A DNA stretch of 51,462 nt from contig PABM01000010.1 of the NCBI GenBank assembly GCA_002702745.1, positions 1 through 51,462 on the forward strand, given 5' to 3'. The DNA is from Flavobacteriaceae bacterium (lineage in GTDB: Bacteria > Bacteroidota > Bacteroidia > Flavobacteriales > Flavobacteriaceae). A model generated the notes under the pieces. It saw nothing but the letters and a program-made list of their open reading frames with translations. It ran no database searches and was not told the origin of the DNA. The position numbers and the translations under genes are program-made. This document shows, in pieces, positions 17,447 to 26,996 of this stretch. Numbering within the stretch: the stretch's first letter is position 1; each line of letters begins with the position of its first letter.

Positions 17447-19948
17447 ATGAGATTTTTTTATATTTTACTATTTGTTAGTATAGGAGTATATGGCCAAAAT
17501 CCAAAATACGGTCTTGACTACTACTTTTCAGAATTTGAAACTCCAAATTCAAGTATTCCAACACCAAAAGAAATAATTGGGTATGAAGTTGGTGAATGGC
17601 ATGTTACGCATGACAAATTGGTTCAATACATGTACGCATTGGCTGATGCATCAAATAGAATTACCATAGAAGATAGAGGTAGTACTTTCGAAGGAAGACC
17701 AATTTTACTTCTTACCATTACATCAAAAGATAATCAAAATAATATTAATCAAATTATTACAAACCATAAAAAAATTACTGAACATAATGAAGATATTTCA
17801 ACAGAAAATCAACCGATAGTTATATACCAAGGTTTTTCAATTCATGGTAATGAAGCAAGTGGTTCAAATGCTAGTCTCTTATTGGCCTATTATTTAGCTG
17901 CATCTGAAAGTGATTTTGTAAAAGAACTACTTAAAAATTCGGTAATATTATTAGATCCTTCAATGAATCCTGATGGATTACAAAGATTTGCTTATTGGGC
18001 CAATATTAATAAAAACATAAATTTAACTTCAGATCCAAATGACAGAGAATATAATGAAGTTTGGCCTGGTGGTAGAACTAATCATTATTGGTTTGATTTA
18101 AATAGAGACTGGTTACCAGCACAACTACCAGAATCACAAGCAAGGATAAAATCTTTTAATAAATGGATTCCTAATATTTTAACAGATCATCATGAAATGG
18201 GAACTAATGCTACTTTCTTTTTTCAGCCTGGAATACCATCAAGAACTCACCCACTTACACCTCAGTTAAATCAAAAGTTAACCAAAGAAATTGCAAAATT
18301 TCATGTTGAAAGTTTAGATAAAATAGGTTCTCTTTATTATTCAGAAGAAAGTTTTGACGATTTCTATTACGGAAAAGGCTCTACTTTTCCAGACATAAAT
18401 GGGTCTATTGGAATTTTGTTTGAACAAGCAAGTTCCAGAGGACATGTTCAAGAGTCCGATAATGGTCTATTAAGATTTCCTTTTACAATAAAAAATCAAC
18501 TCACTACCGGCCTATCTACTTTGAAAGCAGCAGCAAGTCTTAGATTAGATATTTTGGATTATCAGAAAGGTTTTTACGAAGAAGCTGCAAAAGAAGCTAG
18601 TAAATTTAAAAATGAAGCGATAATATTTGGTAACAATAAAGACAGATACAGAACAAATAAACTTGCTGAAATTTTAGAAAGACATGAGATTGAGATTTAT
18701 GGGTTAGATAGTGACGTTAAACACAAAAATAAAACATACAAAAAAGGATATGCATATATAGTTCCAAAAAACCAGAAAAAATATAGACTTATAAATGCTA
18801 TGTTTGAAACTAGAACTGAATTCTTGGATAGCTTATTTTATGATGTCTCTTCCTGGACACTTCCCTTAGCATTTAACTTAGATTATGATTTAAATTTTAA
18901 TGATAATTATTCAAAAAAAGTTGAACAATTAAAATTCAATAAAAATATAAGTATTGAAAAAAGCAATTATGCTTATTTAATGGAGTGGCACGAGTATTTA
19001 TCACCAAATGCTCTAAACGAACTATTGGATAATGAGGTAATAGTTAAAGTTGCTACCAAAAAATTTAAATTGGAAGGTAAAGATTATGACTATGGGACTA
19101 TTTTAATTCCTGTTCAGAACAACAATCATGTAAAATTAAATGAACTATTAAATGATATCTCAAGTAATTGTAATATTGAGATAAACCCCGTTAAAACTGG
19201 ATATGCTGAAGGTCCTGATCTAGGTAGTAATAATTTCAGAAGGTTACATAAAAAAAATGTTGCAATGATAGTTGGAGATGGCATAACAGCATATGATGCA
19301 GGGGAAATATGGCATCTTTTGGATACCAGATTCGAATTAAGTTTAACAAAACTTGATATTAGAAATTTTAATAAAATTGATTTAAGTAAATACACAACGT
19401 TAATTGTTCCAAATAGTTCAATATCAAATAAGCTTATCACTGATAAAATAAGTGAATGGGTTAAATCTGGTGGTAATTTAATTGCCTATAAAAACTCAAT
19501 TAATTGGCTTAAAAAAACAAAACTTATTGAAGTTAAAGAGTTAAAAAATGATATTTCGGCTAAAAATATTTCATTTGAAGAAAGAAGTGCGTTTTTTGGA
19601 GCTCAAAGAATTGGAGGTGCGATTTTTAATACTAAAATTGACAGATCACACCCAATAAATTTTGGCCAAACAAATACAACAATGCCAATATTTAGAAACT
19701 CTACAATTTTTATTGAAAAAGATAAGGAAAGCTATAACAATCCAATTTTATATACTGACAATCCTCTTTTGAGCGGATATATTTCAGAAGAAAATATAGA
19801 TCTTTTGAAATCAACAAGTCCTATTAAAATTAACAAAATTGGCAAAGGTAAAGTCATATATCTTACAGACAATACAAATTTTAGAGCGTTTTGGTATGGG
19901 ACAAATAAAATTTTAATGAATGCTATTTTCTTTAGTAATATTATGTAA
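17447..19948 (+). CDS. Secreted M14-family zinc carboxypeptidase-like protein
   Basis: This 833-residue protein starts at the ATG at 17447, where a signal peptide begins (FFYILLFVSIGVYGQ). Earlier in-frame ATGs lie inside the DUF3276 gene and would bury the signal. The M14 zinc site is visible: H133/E136 in SIHGNEASGS, then DLNRDW for substrate binding and DHHEMG for the third ligand (about residue 246). The C-terminal half (about 390-833) includes a DJ-1/GATase-like region (VAMIVGDGITAYDAGEIW; SGGNLIAYKNS). Such proteins are periplasmic or surface peptidases in Bacteroidota and may feed on peptides. It ends one base from the convergent csaA gene. Confidence 0.9.
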   Translation: MRFFYILLFVSIGVYGQNPKYGLDYYFSEFETPNSSIPTPKEIIGYEVGEWHVTHDKLVQYMYALADASNRITIEDRGSTFEGRPILLLTITSKDNQNNINQIITNHKKITEHNEDISTENQPIVIYQGFSIHGNEASGSNASLLLAYYLAASESDFVKELLKNSVILLDPSMNPDGLQRFAYWANINKNINLTSDPNDREYNEVWPGGRTNHYWFDLNRDWLPAQLPESQARIKSFNKWIPNILTDHHEMGTNATFFFQPGIPSRTHPLTPQLNQKLTKEIAKFHVESLDKIGSLYYSEESFDDFYYGKGSTFPDINGSIGILFEQASSRGHVQESDNGLLRFPFTIKNQLTTGLSTLKAAASLRLDILDYQKGFYEEAAKEASKFKNEAIIFGNNKDRYRTNKLAEILERHEIEIYGLDSDVKHKNKTYKKGYAYIVPKNQKKYRLINAMFETRTEFLDSLFYDVSSWTLPLAFNLDYDLNFNDNYSKKVEQLKFNKNISIEKSNYAYLMEWHEYLSPNALNELLDNEVIVKVATKKFKLEGKDYDYGTILIPVQNNNHVKLNELLNDISSNCNIEINPVKTGYAEGPDLGSNNFRRLHKKNVAMIVGDGITAYDAGEIWHLLDTRFELSLTKLDIRNFNKIDLSKYTTLIVPNSSISNKLITDKISEWVKSGGNLIAYKNSINWLKKTKLIEVKELKNDISAKNISFEERSAFFGAQRIGGAIFNTKIDRSHPINFGQTNTTMPIFRNSTIFIEKDKESYNNPILYTDNPLLSGYISEENIDLLKSTSPIKINKIGKGKVIYLTDNTNFRAFWYGTNKILMNAIFFSNIM

Positions 19949-19949
19949 A

Positions 19950-20279
19950 TCAAGCAATCCTAAGACCATTGTCTGTCTTTGAATCTGGTTTTAGCAATAT
20001 AACTGAATCGTCGTCAACAACACCCAAAACTAAGCATTCACTCATAAAATTTGCAATCTGTTTTTTTGGAAAATTTACAATAGCAATAACTTGAAATCCT
20101 AACAAATGCTCAAGTGTATAATTTTTTGTTATCTGTGCCGAAGATTTTAAAATCCCTAGTTCACCAAAATCAATTTTTAATTTATAAGAAGGTTTTATGG
20201 CTTCTTCAAAATGCTCAACATGAATAATAGTTCCAACTCTGATATCTAAATCTTTAAAGGATTTAAATAAATTATTCAA
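19950..20279 (-). CDS. csaA: CsaA-like tRNA-binding-domain protein
   Basis: This 109-residue protein consists of a single EMAP/Trbp111-type OB fold. Typical strings are DIRVGTIIHVEHFEEA, PSYKLKIDFGELG, FQVIAIVNFPKKQIA and SECLVLG. CsaA was described in Bacillus as an export-related chaperone, and the fold binds tRNA. It lies 5 bp after the small membrane-protein gene on the same strand, and its stop is one base from that of the M14 peptidase gene. Which of the two activities matters here is open. Confidence 0.9.
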   Translation of the reverse strand: MNNLFKSFKDLDIRVGTIIHVEHFEEAIKPSYKLKIDFGELGILKSSAQITKNYTLEHLLGFQVIAIVNFPKKQIANFMSECLVLGVVDDDSVILLKPDSKTDNGLRIA

Positions 20280-20284
20280 AATAA

Positions 20285-20629
20285 TTAATTTTTAGATCTA
20301 TTAGCAATAAAGCTCTTTATGAATACTACTAACGCCATCAATGTAGATAACATCATTAAGCCTACCCTTGTAATCCTTACAGCATTTCCACTTTCTATTG
20401 TACTCATTAAGGGTTTAAAAAGTCCTCCTAATATTAAAAATGTTAATAATACAACTATATGGGCAACAGTTTTATTTTCTTTTTTCAATCCAGAATTTAA
20501 TGCTAAAATTATAACACCAAAAACAACTGGAATCAGAGCGGTTGGAGAATAATCTACATCAATATAACCCCATAATCCAAAAGAAATTAGTGTTACTGCG
20601 TTAACAAAGCTTATTTTGTGTGGTTTCAT
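20285..20629 (-). CDS. Small membrane protein of unknown function (four helices)
   Basis: I do not recognise a named family with confidence. The 114-residue protein has four hydrophobic segments at about residues 8-24, 29-46, 57-74 and 88-107, with a basic C-terminal end (ANRSKN). It is probably an inner-membrane protein. It precedes csaA by 5 bp and is divergent from the redoxin gene across 45 bp. A TAATTTTA element in that gap on the minus strand resembles the -7 box, with one mismatch. Codon use looks like that of its neighbours. Confidence 0.75.
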   Translation of the reverse strand: MKPHKISFVNAVTLISFGLWGYIDVDYSPTALIPVVFGVIILALNSGLKKENKTVAHIVVLLTFLILGGLFKPLMSTIESGNAVRITRVGLMMLSTLMALVVFIKSFIANRSKN

Positions 20630-20674
20630 AAAATTATTTTTTGTAAAATTACAACTAAATATTTTTTAAAAAAA

Positions 20675-21229
20675 ATGGCAAGAACACCTTCAAATATGGT
20701 TAGCTTAGGAACTAAAGCGCCACATTTTTCATTATTCGATGTAGTAAGTGAAGAATCCAAAAACTTAAATGACCTTAAAGGGAAGAATGGTTCAGTGATA
20801 ATGTTTATTTGCAACCATTGTCCATATGTTAAACATATAAATAAAACGATTGTAGAATTAGCTAATAAATTCAAAGATGATAAAGTTAATTTTATAGCAA
20901 TTTCTAGTAATGACGTTATTAATTATCCTGAAGATAGTCCTGAATTGATGAAGTTAAATGCTAAGCAAAATAAATTTACATTCCCATATCTTTATGATGA
21001 ATCTCAAGAAATTGCAAAAAAATATGACGCTGCATGTACTCCAGACATTTATTTATATGATAATGAACTAAAACTCGTTTATAGAGGTCAACTTGATGAT
21101 TCTCGACCTGGAAACGGTATCAAATGCGATGGTAAAGATCTTAGTTATGCGATAAAATGTCTGATTAAAAATATTCGGAATGACAACATCCAAAAACCAA
21201 GTATTGGCTGCAATATCAAGTGGAAATAA
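20675..21229 (+). CDS. Thioredoxin-like redoxin (AhpC/TSA-type) protein
   Basis: This 184-residue cytosolic protein starts at MARTPSN, with MVSLG seven codons on as an alternative. The upstream in-frame extension to 20618 overlaps the divergent gene and is unlikely. The thioredoxin fold is shown by LGTKAPHFSLFDV, IMFICNHCPYVKHI with a CNHC pair in the active-site position, FIAISSNDVINYPEDSPE, and the cis-proline region ACTPDIYLYD. Proteins of this type are annotated as redoxins or peroxiredoxin-like. The absence of a signal peptide separates it from ResA/TlpA proteins. It converges with the immunophilin gene, whose stop is 3 bp away. Confidence 0.87.
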   Translation: MARTPSNMVSLGTKAPHFSLFDVVSEESKNLNDLKGKNGSVIMFICNHCPYVKHINKTIVELANKFKDDKVNFIAISSNDVINYPEDSPELMKLNAKQNKFTFPYLYDESQEIAKKYDAACTPDIYLYDNELKLVYRGQLDDSRPGNGIKCDGKDLSYAIKCLIKNIRNDNIQKPSIGCNIKWK

Positions 21230-21232
21230 CTG

Positions 21233-22162
21233 TTAAAATTCAACAAGCTCTACATCAAAAATTAATGTTGCATTTGGAGGTATGACACCACCTGCACCAG
21301 ATTGTCCATAAGCCAATTCACTAGGAATTATAAAAGTTGCTTTATCTCCTAAACCAAGTAAAGAAATTCCTTCATCCCATCCTTTGATTACTTGACCAAT
21401 ACCTAAAGTAAATTCGATTGGCTGATTTCTTTTGTATGAAGAATCAAAAACTGTCCCGTCAAGCAACATTCCTTTATAATGAACCTTTACTTTGTTTCCT
21501 GAAACAGGTTTTTCTGAATTATTTTCTTTTTCAAATTTGTATAGTAATCCTGAAGAAGTTTTTGAAAAACCTTCTGAAAGGTCATTTAATATTTTAAGCC
21601 CTTTTTCTTTTTCCTTTTTAATTCTGTCAGCTTTTGATTTATTAAAATCTTCAAAAGCTTGGGCTGGATCAAACGCTTGGGCCTTTTCACCTACCGCATT
21701 GATTTTAACTGAAATAATTTCATCATTTTGTGAAATAGAATTGACAATATCCATTCCCTTAATAACATGTCCAAAAACGGTATGCTTATTATCTAACCAA
21801 GGTGTTTCAACGTGCGTAATAAAAAATTGACTACCATTAGTTGATGGTCCTGCGTTGGCCATAGAAAGAATTCCAGGTTGATCATGTTTGAGATCAATAT
21901 CAAATTCGTCATCAAACTTATATCCTGGATCACCAGTACCAGTTCCTAGTGGACAACCTGCCTGAACCATGAAATCGTTAATAACTCTATGGAATTTTAA
22001 TCCATTATAATAAGGCTCACCAATTGGTCTTATATCATTTTTAATTTTACCTGTTGCTAAACCGGCAAAGTTTCCAACAGTCCCTGGTATTTTCTCAAAT
22101 TCTAGTTGGATAGTTATCTCGCCTCTACTGGTTAAAATTATTGCAAATAAACCTTCTTTCAT
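21233..22162 (-). CDS. Dual-family immunophilin: cyclophilin-FKBP fusion
   Basis: This 309-residue protein has two different peptidyl-prolyl isomerase domains. Residues 1-165 are a cyclophilin: [19 protein letters not shown] with the catalytic arginine, [19 protein letters not shown] and [17 protein letters not shown]. Residues about 205-309 are an FKBP domain: [38 protein letters not shown] and [20 protein letters not shown] charged linker (about 166-200) joins them. There is no signal peptide, so it should act in the cytosol. Such fusions are known from Flavobacteria and from some protists. It lies 38 bp after recQ on the same strand. Confidence 0.94.
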   Translation of the reverse strand: MKEGLFAIILTSRGEITIQLEFEKIPGTVGNFAGLATGKIKNDIRPIGEPYYNGLKFHRVINDFMVQAGCPLGTGTGDPGYKFDDEFDIDLKHDQPGILSMANAGPSTNGSQFFITHVETPWLDNKHTVFGHVIKGMDIVNSISQNDEIISVKINAVGEKAQAFDPAQAFEDFNKSKADRIKKEKEKGLKILNDLSEGFSKTSSGLLYKFEKENNSEKPVSGNKVKVHYKGMLLDGTVFDSSYKRNQPIEFTLGIGQVIKGWDEGISLLGLGDKATFIIPSELAYGQSGAGGVIPPNATLIFDVELVEF

Positions 22163-22200
22163 GTTATTTTTTTTGCGAATATATCAATAAAAAAGGATTA

Positions 22201-24387
22201 TTAATTAGCTAAATCACTTAAAAACTTAATTCTAAAAAGTTTTAACTCAAATTGATCATATTCTCCATCAAATTCTGTAAGTGCTTGCTCAATATCATCA
22301 GATTCGGATTCAATAAAATAATCATATAACTCATCTTGTTGATCTTCATCAAGGTAATCGTCAATGCAATATGATAAATCTAATTTTGTTCCAGAATAAA
22401 CAATTGTTTCCATCTCAGAAATAAGTTCTTCAACCTGCATGGATTTTGATTGAGCAATATCTTCGACGGATAATTTTCTGTCAATGCCTTGAATGATAAA
22501 CAACTTTAATGATGAATTTTTACCAGCTGATTTTACTACCATTTCATCAGGTCTATCAATATTATTTTGCTCAACATGTTTTGCAATTAACTCAATAAAA
22601 TCCTTCCCATATTTTTTTGCTTTACCCTCACCTACTCCAAAAATTGATGACAATTCATCTGTGGAGATTGGATATCTGAATGTCATTTCATTTAATGACG
22701 GATCCTGAAATATTACATATGGTGGAATTGATTTATCGTCAGCAATTTTTTTTCTTAATTCCTTTAGTTTATTCATAAGGACTTTATCTCCAGATTGAGA
22801 AATGTTTGTTTTATGCACTTTTTCCGTAACAGAATTATTTTCGTTAATTGGAATTAATAACTCTTTAGGATTATTTAAATATTTTAATCCTTTTTCGGTA
22901 ATCGCTAAAGATCCAAAATTTTCAACTTTTTTGTGCACCATACCTTCAGCTCTCAAATACCACAATAAACCATTCCAGAATTGTTCATTTTTTGATTGAC
23001 CGCTTCCAAAACAGTTATTATCGCCTATTTTATGAGAAGTTAACAGAGCATTATTTTTTCCTAATAAAATACTAACTAAATCTTTCTGTTTATAGATTCC
23101 CTTTGTCTCTGAAATAACGGCTAAAAGGTTAATTAAATTTTCCTTTACATCGAGTTTTGGTTTTGGATTCTGCATATTATCGTCCATCAGTCTACCTTCT
23201 CCAGATTCTGAATCAAAATATTCACCAAAGTAATTCAAAAGATATTTTCTTCTGCTTATTGAAGTATTACAATAGGCAACAACCTCCTCTAAATGCATCG
23301 ATGCAATATCTTTTTCAGTTTTATTTTTAGATTCCAAAAACTTTTCAAGTTTTTCAACGTCCTTGTAAGAATAGTAGGCAAGGCAATGTCCTTCGCCACC
23401 ATCTCTTCCTGCTCTTCCCGTCTCTTGATAATATCCTTCTAAGCTTTTTGGAATGTCGTAATGAATAACAAATCTGATATCAGGCTTATCGATACCCATA
23501 CCAAACGCAATAGTTGCAACAACTACATCAACATCCTCCATCAAAAAGGAGTCTTGATTTTGATTTCTTAACTTAGATTCCAAACCAGCATGGTACGGGA
23601 CTGATCTAATATTATTAATAACCAATAATTCAGAAATTTCTTCAACCTTTTTTCTACTCAAACAGTAAATTATTCCAGATTTTCCGGTATTTTTCTTAAT
23701 AAATTTTATTAAATCATTATTTATATCTTCATTTTTGAATCTGACTTCATAATACAAATTTGCTCGATTGAAAGATGATTTAAACACCTCTGCATCTACT
23801 ATTTGAAGATTCTTTAAAATATCAGATTGAACTTTAGGAGTTGCTGTCGCAGTGAGAGCAATTATGGGAAGATTTTCGTTAATTTTATTTAAAATATTTC
23901 TAATATTTCTGTAATCAGGTCGAAAATCATGACCCCATTCACTAATACAATGTGCTTCATCAATTGCTAAAAATGAAATATTGATAGATTTTAAAAAATC
24001 AATATTAGAGGCTTTAGCTAAAGACTCTGGGGCCAAATATAGAAGCTTTGTTTTTTTACTTTTAACATCACTCTTTACCATATTTACTTCTTCACTACTT
24101 AGCGAAGAATTAAGTACGTGAGCGATACTATTTTCCTCTGAAACACCTCTTACTGCATCAACCTGATTCTTCATTAATGCAATTAATGGAGAAATCACAA
24201 TAGCTGTACCATCGGATATTAATGCAGGCAATTGATAACATAGAGATTTGCCCCCACCCGTTGGCATGATCACAAAGGTATCTTTCTTGTTTATTATGTT
24301 ATTTATTATCTCCTTTTGATCTCCTTTAAATTCTCTAAATCCAAAGGTGTTTTGTAGACAAGACAGAATTAGTTTATCATTATTCAT
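22201..24387 (-). CDS. recQ: ATP-dependent DNA helicase RecQ (zinc-ligand-free form)
   Basis: This 728-residue SF2 helicase has Walker A MPTGGGKSLCYQLPA, DEAH in AIDEAHCISEWGHDFRPDYR, and motif VI QETGRAGRDG. It continues with RecQ C-terminal, winged-helix and HRDC regions (HRDC about 540-615) and an acidic tail. In the zinc module, SRRKYLLNYFGEYF stands where E. coli RecQ has CRRLVLLNYFGE. No CxxCxxC follows; a DSESGEGRLMDDNMQNPKP stretch takes its place. The protein unwinds recombination and replication intermediates. A TAACTTTA element (24406-24413), one mismatch from the -7 box, lies 18 nt before the ATG. Confidence 0.94.
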   Translation of the reverse strand: MNNDKLILSCLQNTFGFREFKGDQKEIINNIINKKDTFVIMPTGGGKSLCYQLPALISDGTAIVISPLIALMKNQVDAVRGVSEENSIAHVLNSSLSSEEVNMVKSDVKSKKTKLLYLAPESLAKASNIDFLKSINISFLAIDEAHCISEWGHDFRPDYRNIRNILNKINENLPIIALTATATPKVQSDILKNLQIVDAEVFKSSFNRANLYYEVRFKNEDINNDLIKFIKKNTGKSGIIYCLSRKKVEEISELLVINNIRSVPYHAGLESKLRNQNQDSFLMEDVDVVVATIAFGMGIDKPDIRFVIHYDIPKSLEGYYQETGRAGRDGGEGHCLAYYSYKDVEKLEKFLESKNKTEKDIASMHLEEVVAYCNTSISRRKYLLNYFGEYFDSESGEGRLMDDNMQNPKPKLDVKENLINLLAVISETKGIYKQKDLVSILLGKNNALLTSHKIGDNNCFGSGQSKNEQFWNGLLWYLRAEGMVHKKVENFGSLAITEKGLKYLNNPKELLIPINENNSVTEKVHKTNISQSGDKVLMNKLKELRKKIADDKSIPPYVIFQDPSLNEMTFRYPISTDELSSIFGVGEGKAKKYGKDFIELIAKHVEQNNIDRPDEMVVKSAGKNSSLKLFIIQGIDRKLSVEDIAQSKSMQVEELISEMETIVYSGTKLDLSYCIDDYLDEDQQDELYDYFIESESDDIEQALTEFDGEYDQFELKLFRIKFLSDLAN

Positions 24388-24497
24388 TAAATATGAGACT
24401 ATAAATAAAGTTACTTTAAGTTAAAACAATCTTTTCTGATTTAAGAAATTCTTTAATAAAATTTTTGTTTTTTTGCATTATATATAATAATTCTAAT

Positions 24498-25460
24498 TTG
24501 GATACAAAAGATATAGTTGAATTTGGTAAAGAAGTTATTAAACTTCAATCAGAAAGCATCAAAAATTTAGTTGATTTAATAGACGAAAACTTTGAGGCTG
24601 CAATAAAAATTATACTTAATTCCAAAGGAAGAGTTGTTGTAACAGGTATTGGTAAAAGTGCAATCATAGCCAATAAAATTGTAGCTACTTTGAATTCAAC
24701 AGGAACTCCTGCAATTTTTATGCATGCTGCAGATGCTATTCATGGAGATTTAGGAATCATAAAAAAAGATGATGTTATAATTTGTATTTCAAAAAGCGGT
24801 AATACACCAGAGATAAAAGATTTAGTTCCATTCTTGAATATGAATAATAATCCGCTAATTTCAATAACAGGTGATATCAATTCCTTTTTAGCTAAAAATT
24901 CAACTGTTGTTTTAAGTAGTCATGTTGATATAGAGGTTTGTCCAAATAATTTAGCACCAACAAATAGTACAACAGCTCAGTTGGTAATTGGAGATGCGTT
25001 AGCAGTGACCCTTGTAAAAATTAAAGGCTTTACGTCGAACGATTTTGCAAAGTTTCACCCTGGCGGAAGCCTTGGTAAAAAATTATTTTTGAAGGTCAAA
25101 GATATTGTTGATACTGATTTAAAGCCAATGGTCGCTGAAAATGATAATATTAAGGATGTAATAATTGAAATTTCTAACAAAATGTTAGGAATAACACCTG
25201 TTTTATCTAAAAATTCAATTATTGGAGTAATTACTGATGGAGACCTAAGAAGAACATTACTTAATAATCAAGAAATTTCCAGTTTAGTCGCAAGTGATAT
25301 AATGTCAAACAACCCTCAAATTATTGATTTTGAAATTAAAGCTGCAGATGCACTCAAGATTATGAAAAACAATAAAATATCTCAACTTATTGTTACTAAA
25401 GACAATGAATATTACGGAGTTTTACATATTCAAAATATAATTAAAGAAGGTATTTCATAA
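24498..25460 (+). CDS. kdsD: Arabinose-5-phosphate isomerase (KdsD/KpsF/GutQ)
   Basis: This 320-residue protein is read from the TTG at 24498 (MDTKDIVEFGKEVIKLQ), which aligns with the family N terminus. A TTG at 24465 would add 11 residues of no recognisable type, and no ATG is available. An SIS domain (about 30-170; GIGKSAIIANKI, ISKSGNTPE, APTNSTTAQLVIGDALAV) is followed by two CBS domains (about 200-320). It converts ribulose-5-phosphate to arabinose-5-phosphate for Kdo and thus lipid A/LPS core. The last base of its stop is the first base of tatC (TAATG), and lptB follows, so an envelope operon is likely. Confidence 0.93.
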   Translation: MDTKDIVEFGKEVIKLQSESIKNLVDLIDENFEAAIKIILNSKGRVVVTGIGKSAIIANKIVATLNSTGTPAIFMHAADAIHGDLGIIKKDDVIICISKSGNTPEIKDLVPFLNMNNNPLISITGDINSFLAKNSTVVLSSHVDIEVCPNNLAPTNSTTAQLVIGDALAVTLVKIKGFTSNDFAKFHPGGSLGKKLFLKVKDIVDTDLKPMVAENDNIKDVIIEISNKMLGITPVLSKNSIIGVITDGDLRRTLLNNQEISSLVASDIMSNNPQIIDFEIKAADALKIMKNNKISQLIVTKDNEYYGVLHIQNIIKEGIS

Positions 25461-26281
25461 TGACTACAACTACTCACGATAATATGTCTTTTTTAGAGCA
25501 TCTTGAAGAATTAAGGTGGCATGTTATTCGTTCTCTAATTGCAATTATTTCAGCAGGCTTTGTATGTTTTTTGATGAAAGATTTCATTTTTGATACCATA
25601 ATTTTTGGTCCAAAAAAAATGGATTTCCCAACTTATAAATTTTTATGTCAAGCAGCAACGTTTATAGGTGTAGAAACAACTTTTTGCGGAGATGAGTTCC
25701 CTTTTGTTGTCCAAAATAGAACAATGGCTGGTCAATTCTCAGCTCATGTTATGACTTCTGTAATTGCTGGTTTTATTGTCTCGTTTCCATATGTTCTTTA
25801 TGAGTTTTGGAAATTTATTAGCCCAGGATTACTAGTTAGAGAAAAATCTAAATCTATAGGTTTTATTTTTATTTCATCATTATTATTTTTTATTGGGGTT
25901 CTATTTGGATATTACATAATTTGTCCTTTATCTATTAATTTTTTGGGTACATACCAAGTTTCTAGTGAGGTGCTAAATGAAATTGATCTTGGATCATTTA
26001 TTAGCTTGGTCAGATCCTCTGCCATTGCTTCAGGAATTATATTTGAGTTGCCTATTATTATTTACTTTTTAACCAAAGCTGGCGTAGTCACGCCTGAGTC
26101 ACTGGTTAAATACAGAAAATATGCACTGGTTTTAGTTTTAATTCTTGCTGCAATTATTACCCCACCTGATGTTGCTAGCCAAATTATTGTCGCTATACCT
26201 ATTGTAATTTTATATCAGGTAAGCATTTTTATTTCTAAAATAGTGATCAAAAATCAAGCAAATGATATTAAAGGCAAATAA
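25460..26281 (+). CDS. tatC: Twin-arginine translocase subunit TatC
   Basis: This 273-residue membrane protein opens with SFLEHLEELRWHVIRS, the TatC signature, and has six membrane helices. It receives twin-arginine signal peptides of folded proteins. The first periplasmic loop (about 45-90) is longer than in E. coli and contains two cysteines (FLCQA and TFCGDE) that could pair; similar loops occur in Bacteroidota. The start overlaps the kdsD stop by one base, and the 3' end overlaps lptB by 20 bases. tatA is not in the window. Confidence 0.95.
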   Translation: MTTTTHDNMSFLEHLEELRWHVIRSLIAIISAGFVCFLMKDFIFDTIIFGPKKMDFPTYKFLCQAATFIGVETTFCGDEFPFVVQNRTMAGQFSAHVMTSVIAGFIVSFPYVLYEFWKFISPGLLVREKSKSIGFIFISSLLFFIGVLFGYYIICPLSINFLGTYQVSSEVLNEIDLGSFISLVRSSAIASGIIFELPIIIYFLTKAGVVTPESLVKYRKYALVLVLILAAIITPPDVASQIIVAIPIVILYQVSIFISKIVIKNQANDIKGK

Positions 26282-26996
26282 CTTAATTAAATCATACAGC
26301 GGGAAAAGCGTTGTTAATGATGTTTCATTAAATCTAAAACAGGGTGAAATAGTTGGATTACTAGGACCAAATGGTGCTGGAAAAACAACTTCATTCTACA
26401 TGATAGTTGGATTAATTAAACCTAATTCTGGATCAATATATTTGGATGATAAAGAAATTACCTCATTTCCAATGTACAAGCGTGCTCAAAACGGGATTGG
26501 ATATCTGGCTCAAGAATCATCTGTCTTCAGAAAAATGAGTGTTGAAGATAATATACACAGTGTATTAGAGATGACTAATCTCTCCAAAAAAAAACAAATT
26601 GATAAAGTTGAATCGCTATTAGATGAGTTTGGTCTACAAGGAATAAGAAAAAGTCGTGGAGATTTACTCTCTGGTGGAGAAAGAAGAAGAACTGAAATTG
26701 CCAGAGCTCTTGCAACAAATCCAAGCTTTATATTACTTGATGAACCGTTTGCTGGAGTTGATCCTCTAGCCGTTGAGGATATTCAGAAGATTGTTAGAGA
26801 TCTTACAAAAAAAAATATTGGAATACTAATTACCGACCACAACGTTCAAGAAACCCTAGCTATTACTGACAGAACATATTTAATGTTTGAAGGAAGCATA
26901 CTAAAAGACGGAAAACCTGAAGAATTAGCAAATGATGATTTAGTTAGGAAGGTATACCTAGGTAAAAATTTTGAATTAAGAAAAAAAACTATTTAG
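26262..26996 (+). CDS. lptB: LPS export ABC transporter ATPase LptB
   Basis: This 244-residue ATPase has Walker A GPNGAGKTT, Q-loop, signature LSGGERRR, Walker B FILLDEPFAGVDP and the H-loop in TDHNVQET. FAGVDP together with YLGKNFEL near the end distinguishes LptB from other small ABC ATPases. LptB powers extraction of LPS from the inner membrane with LptFG. It starts 20 bases inside tatC and its stop end overlaps pssA by 8 bases. Together with kdsD upstream, this links LPS synthesis and export in one transcription unit. Confidence 0.94.
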   Translation: MILKANNLIKSYSGKSVVNDVSLNLKQGEIVGLLGPNGAGKTTSFYMIVGLIKPNSGSIYLDDKEITSFPMYKRAQNGIGYLAQESSVFRKMSVEDNIHSVLEMTNLSKKKQIDKVESLLDEFGLQGIRKSRGDLLSGGERRRTEIARALATNPSFILLDEPFAGVDPLAVEDIQKIVRDLTKKNIGILITDHNVQETLAITDRTYLMFEGSILKDGKPEELANDDLVRKVYLGKNFELRKKTI

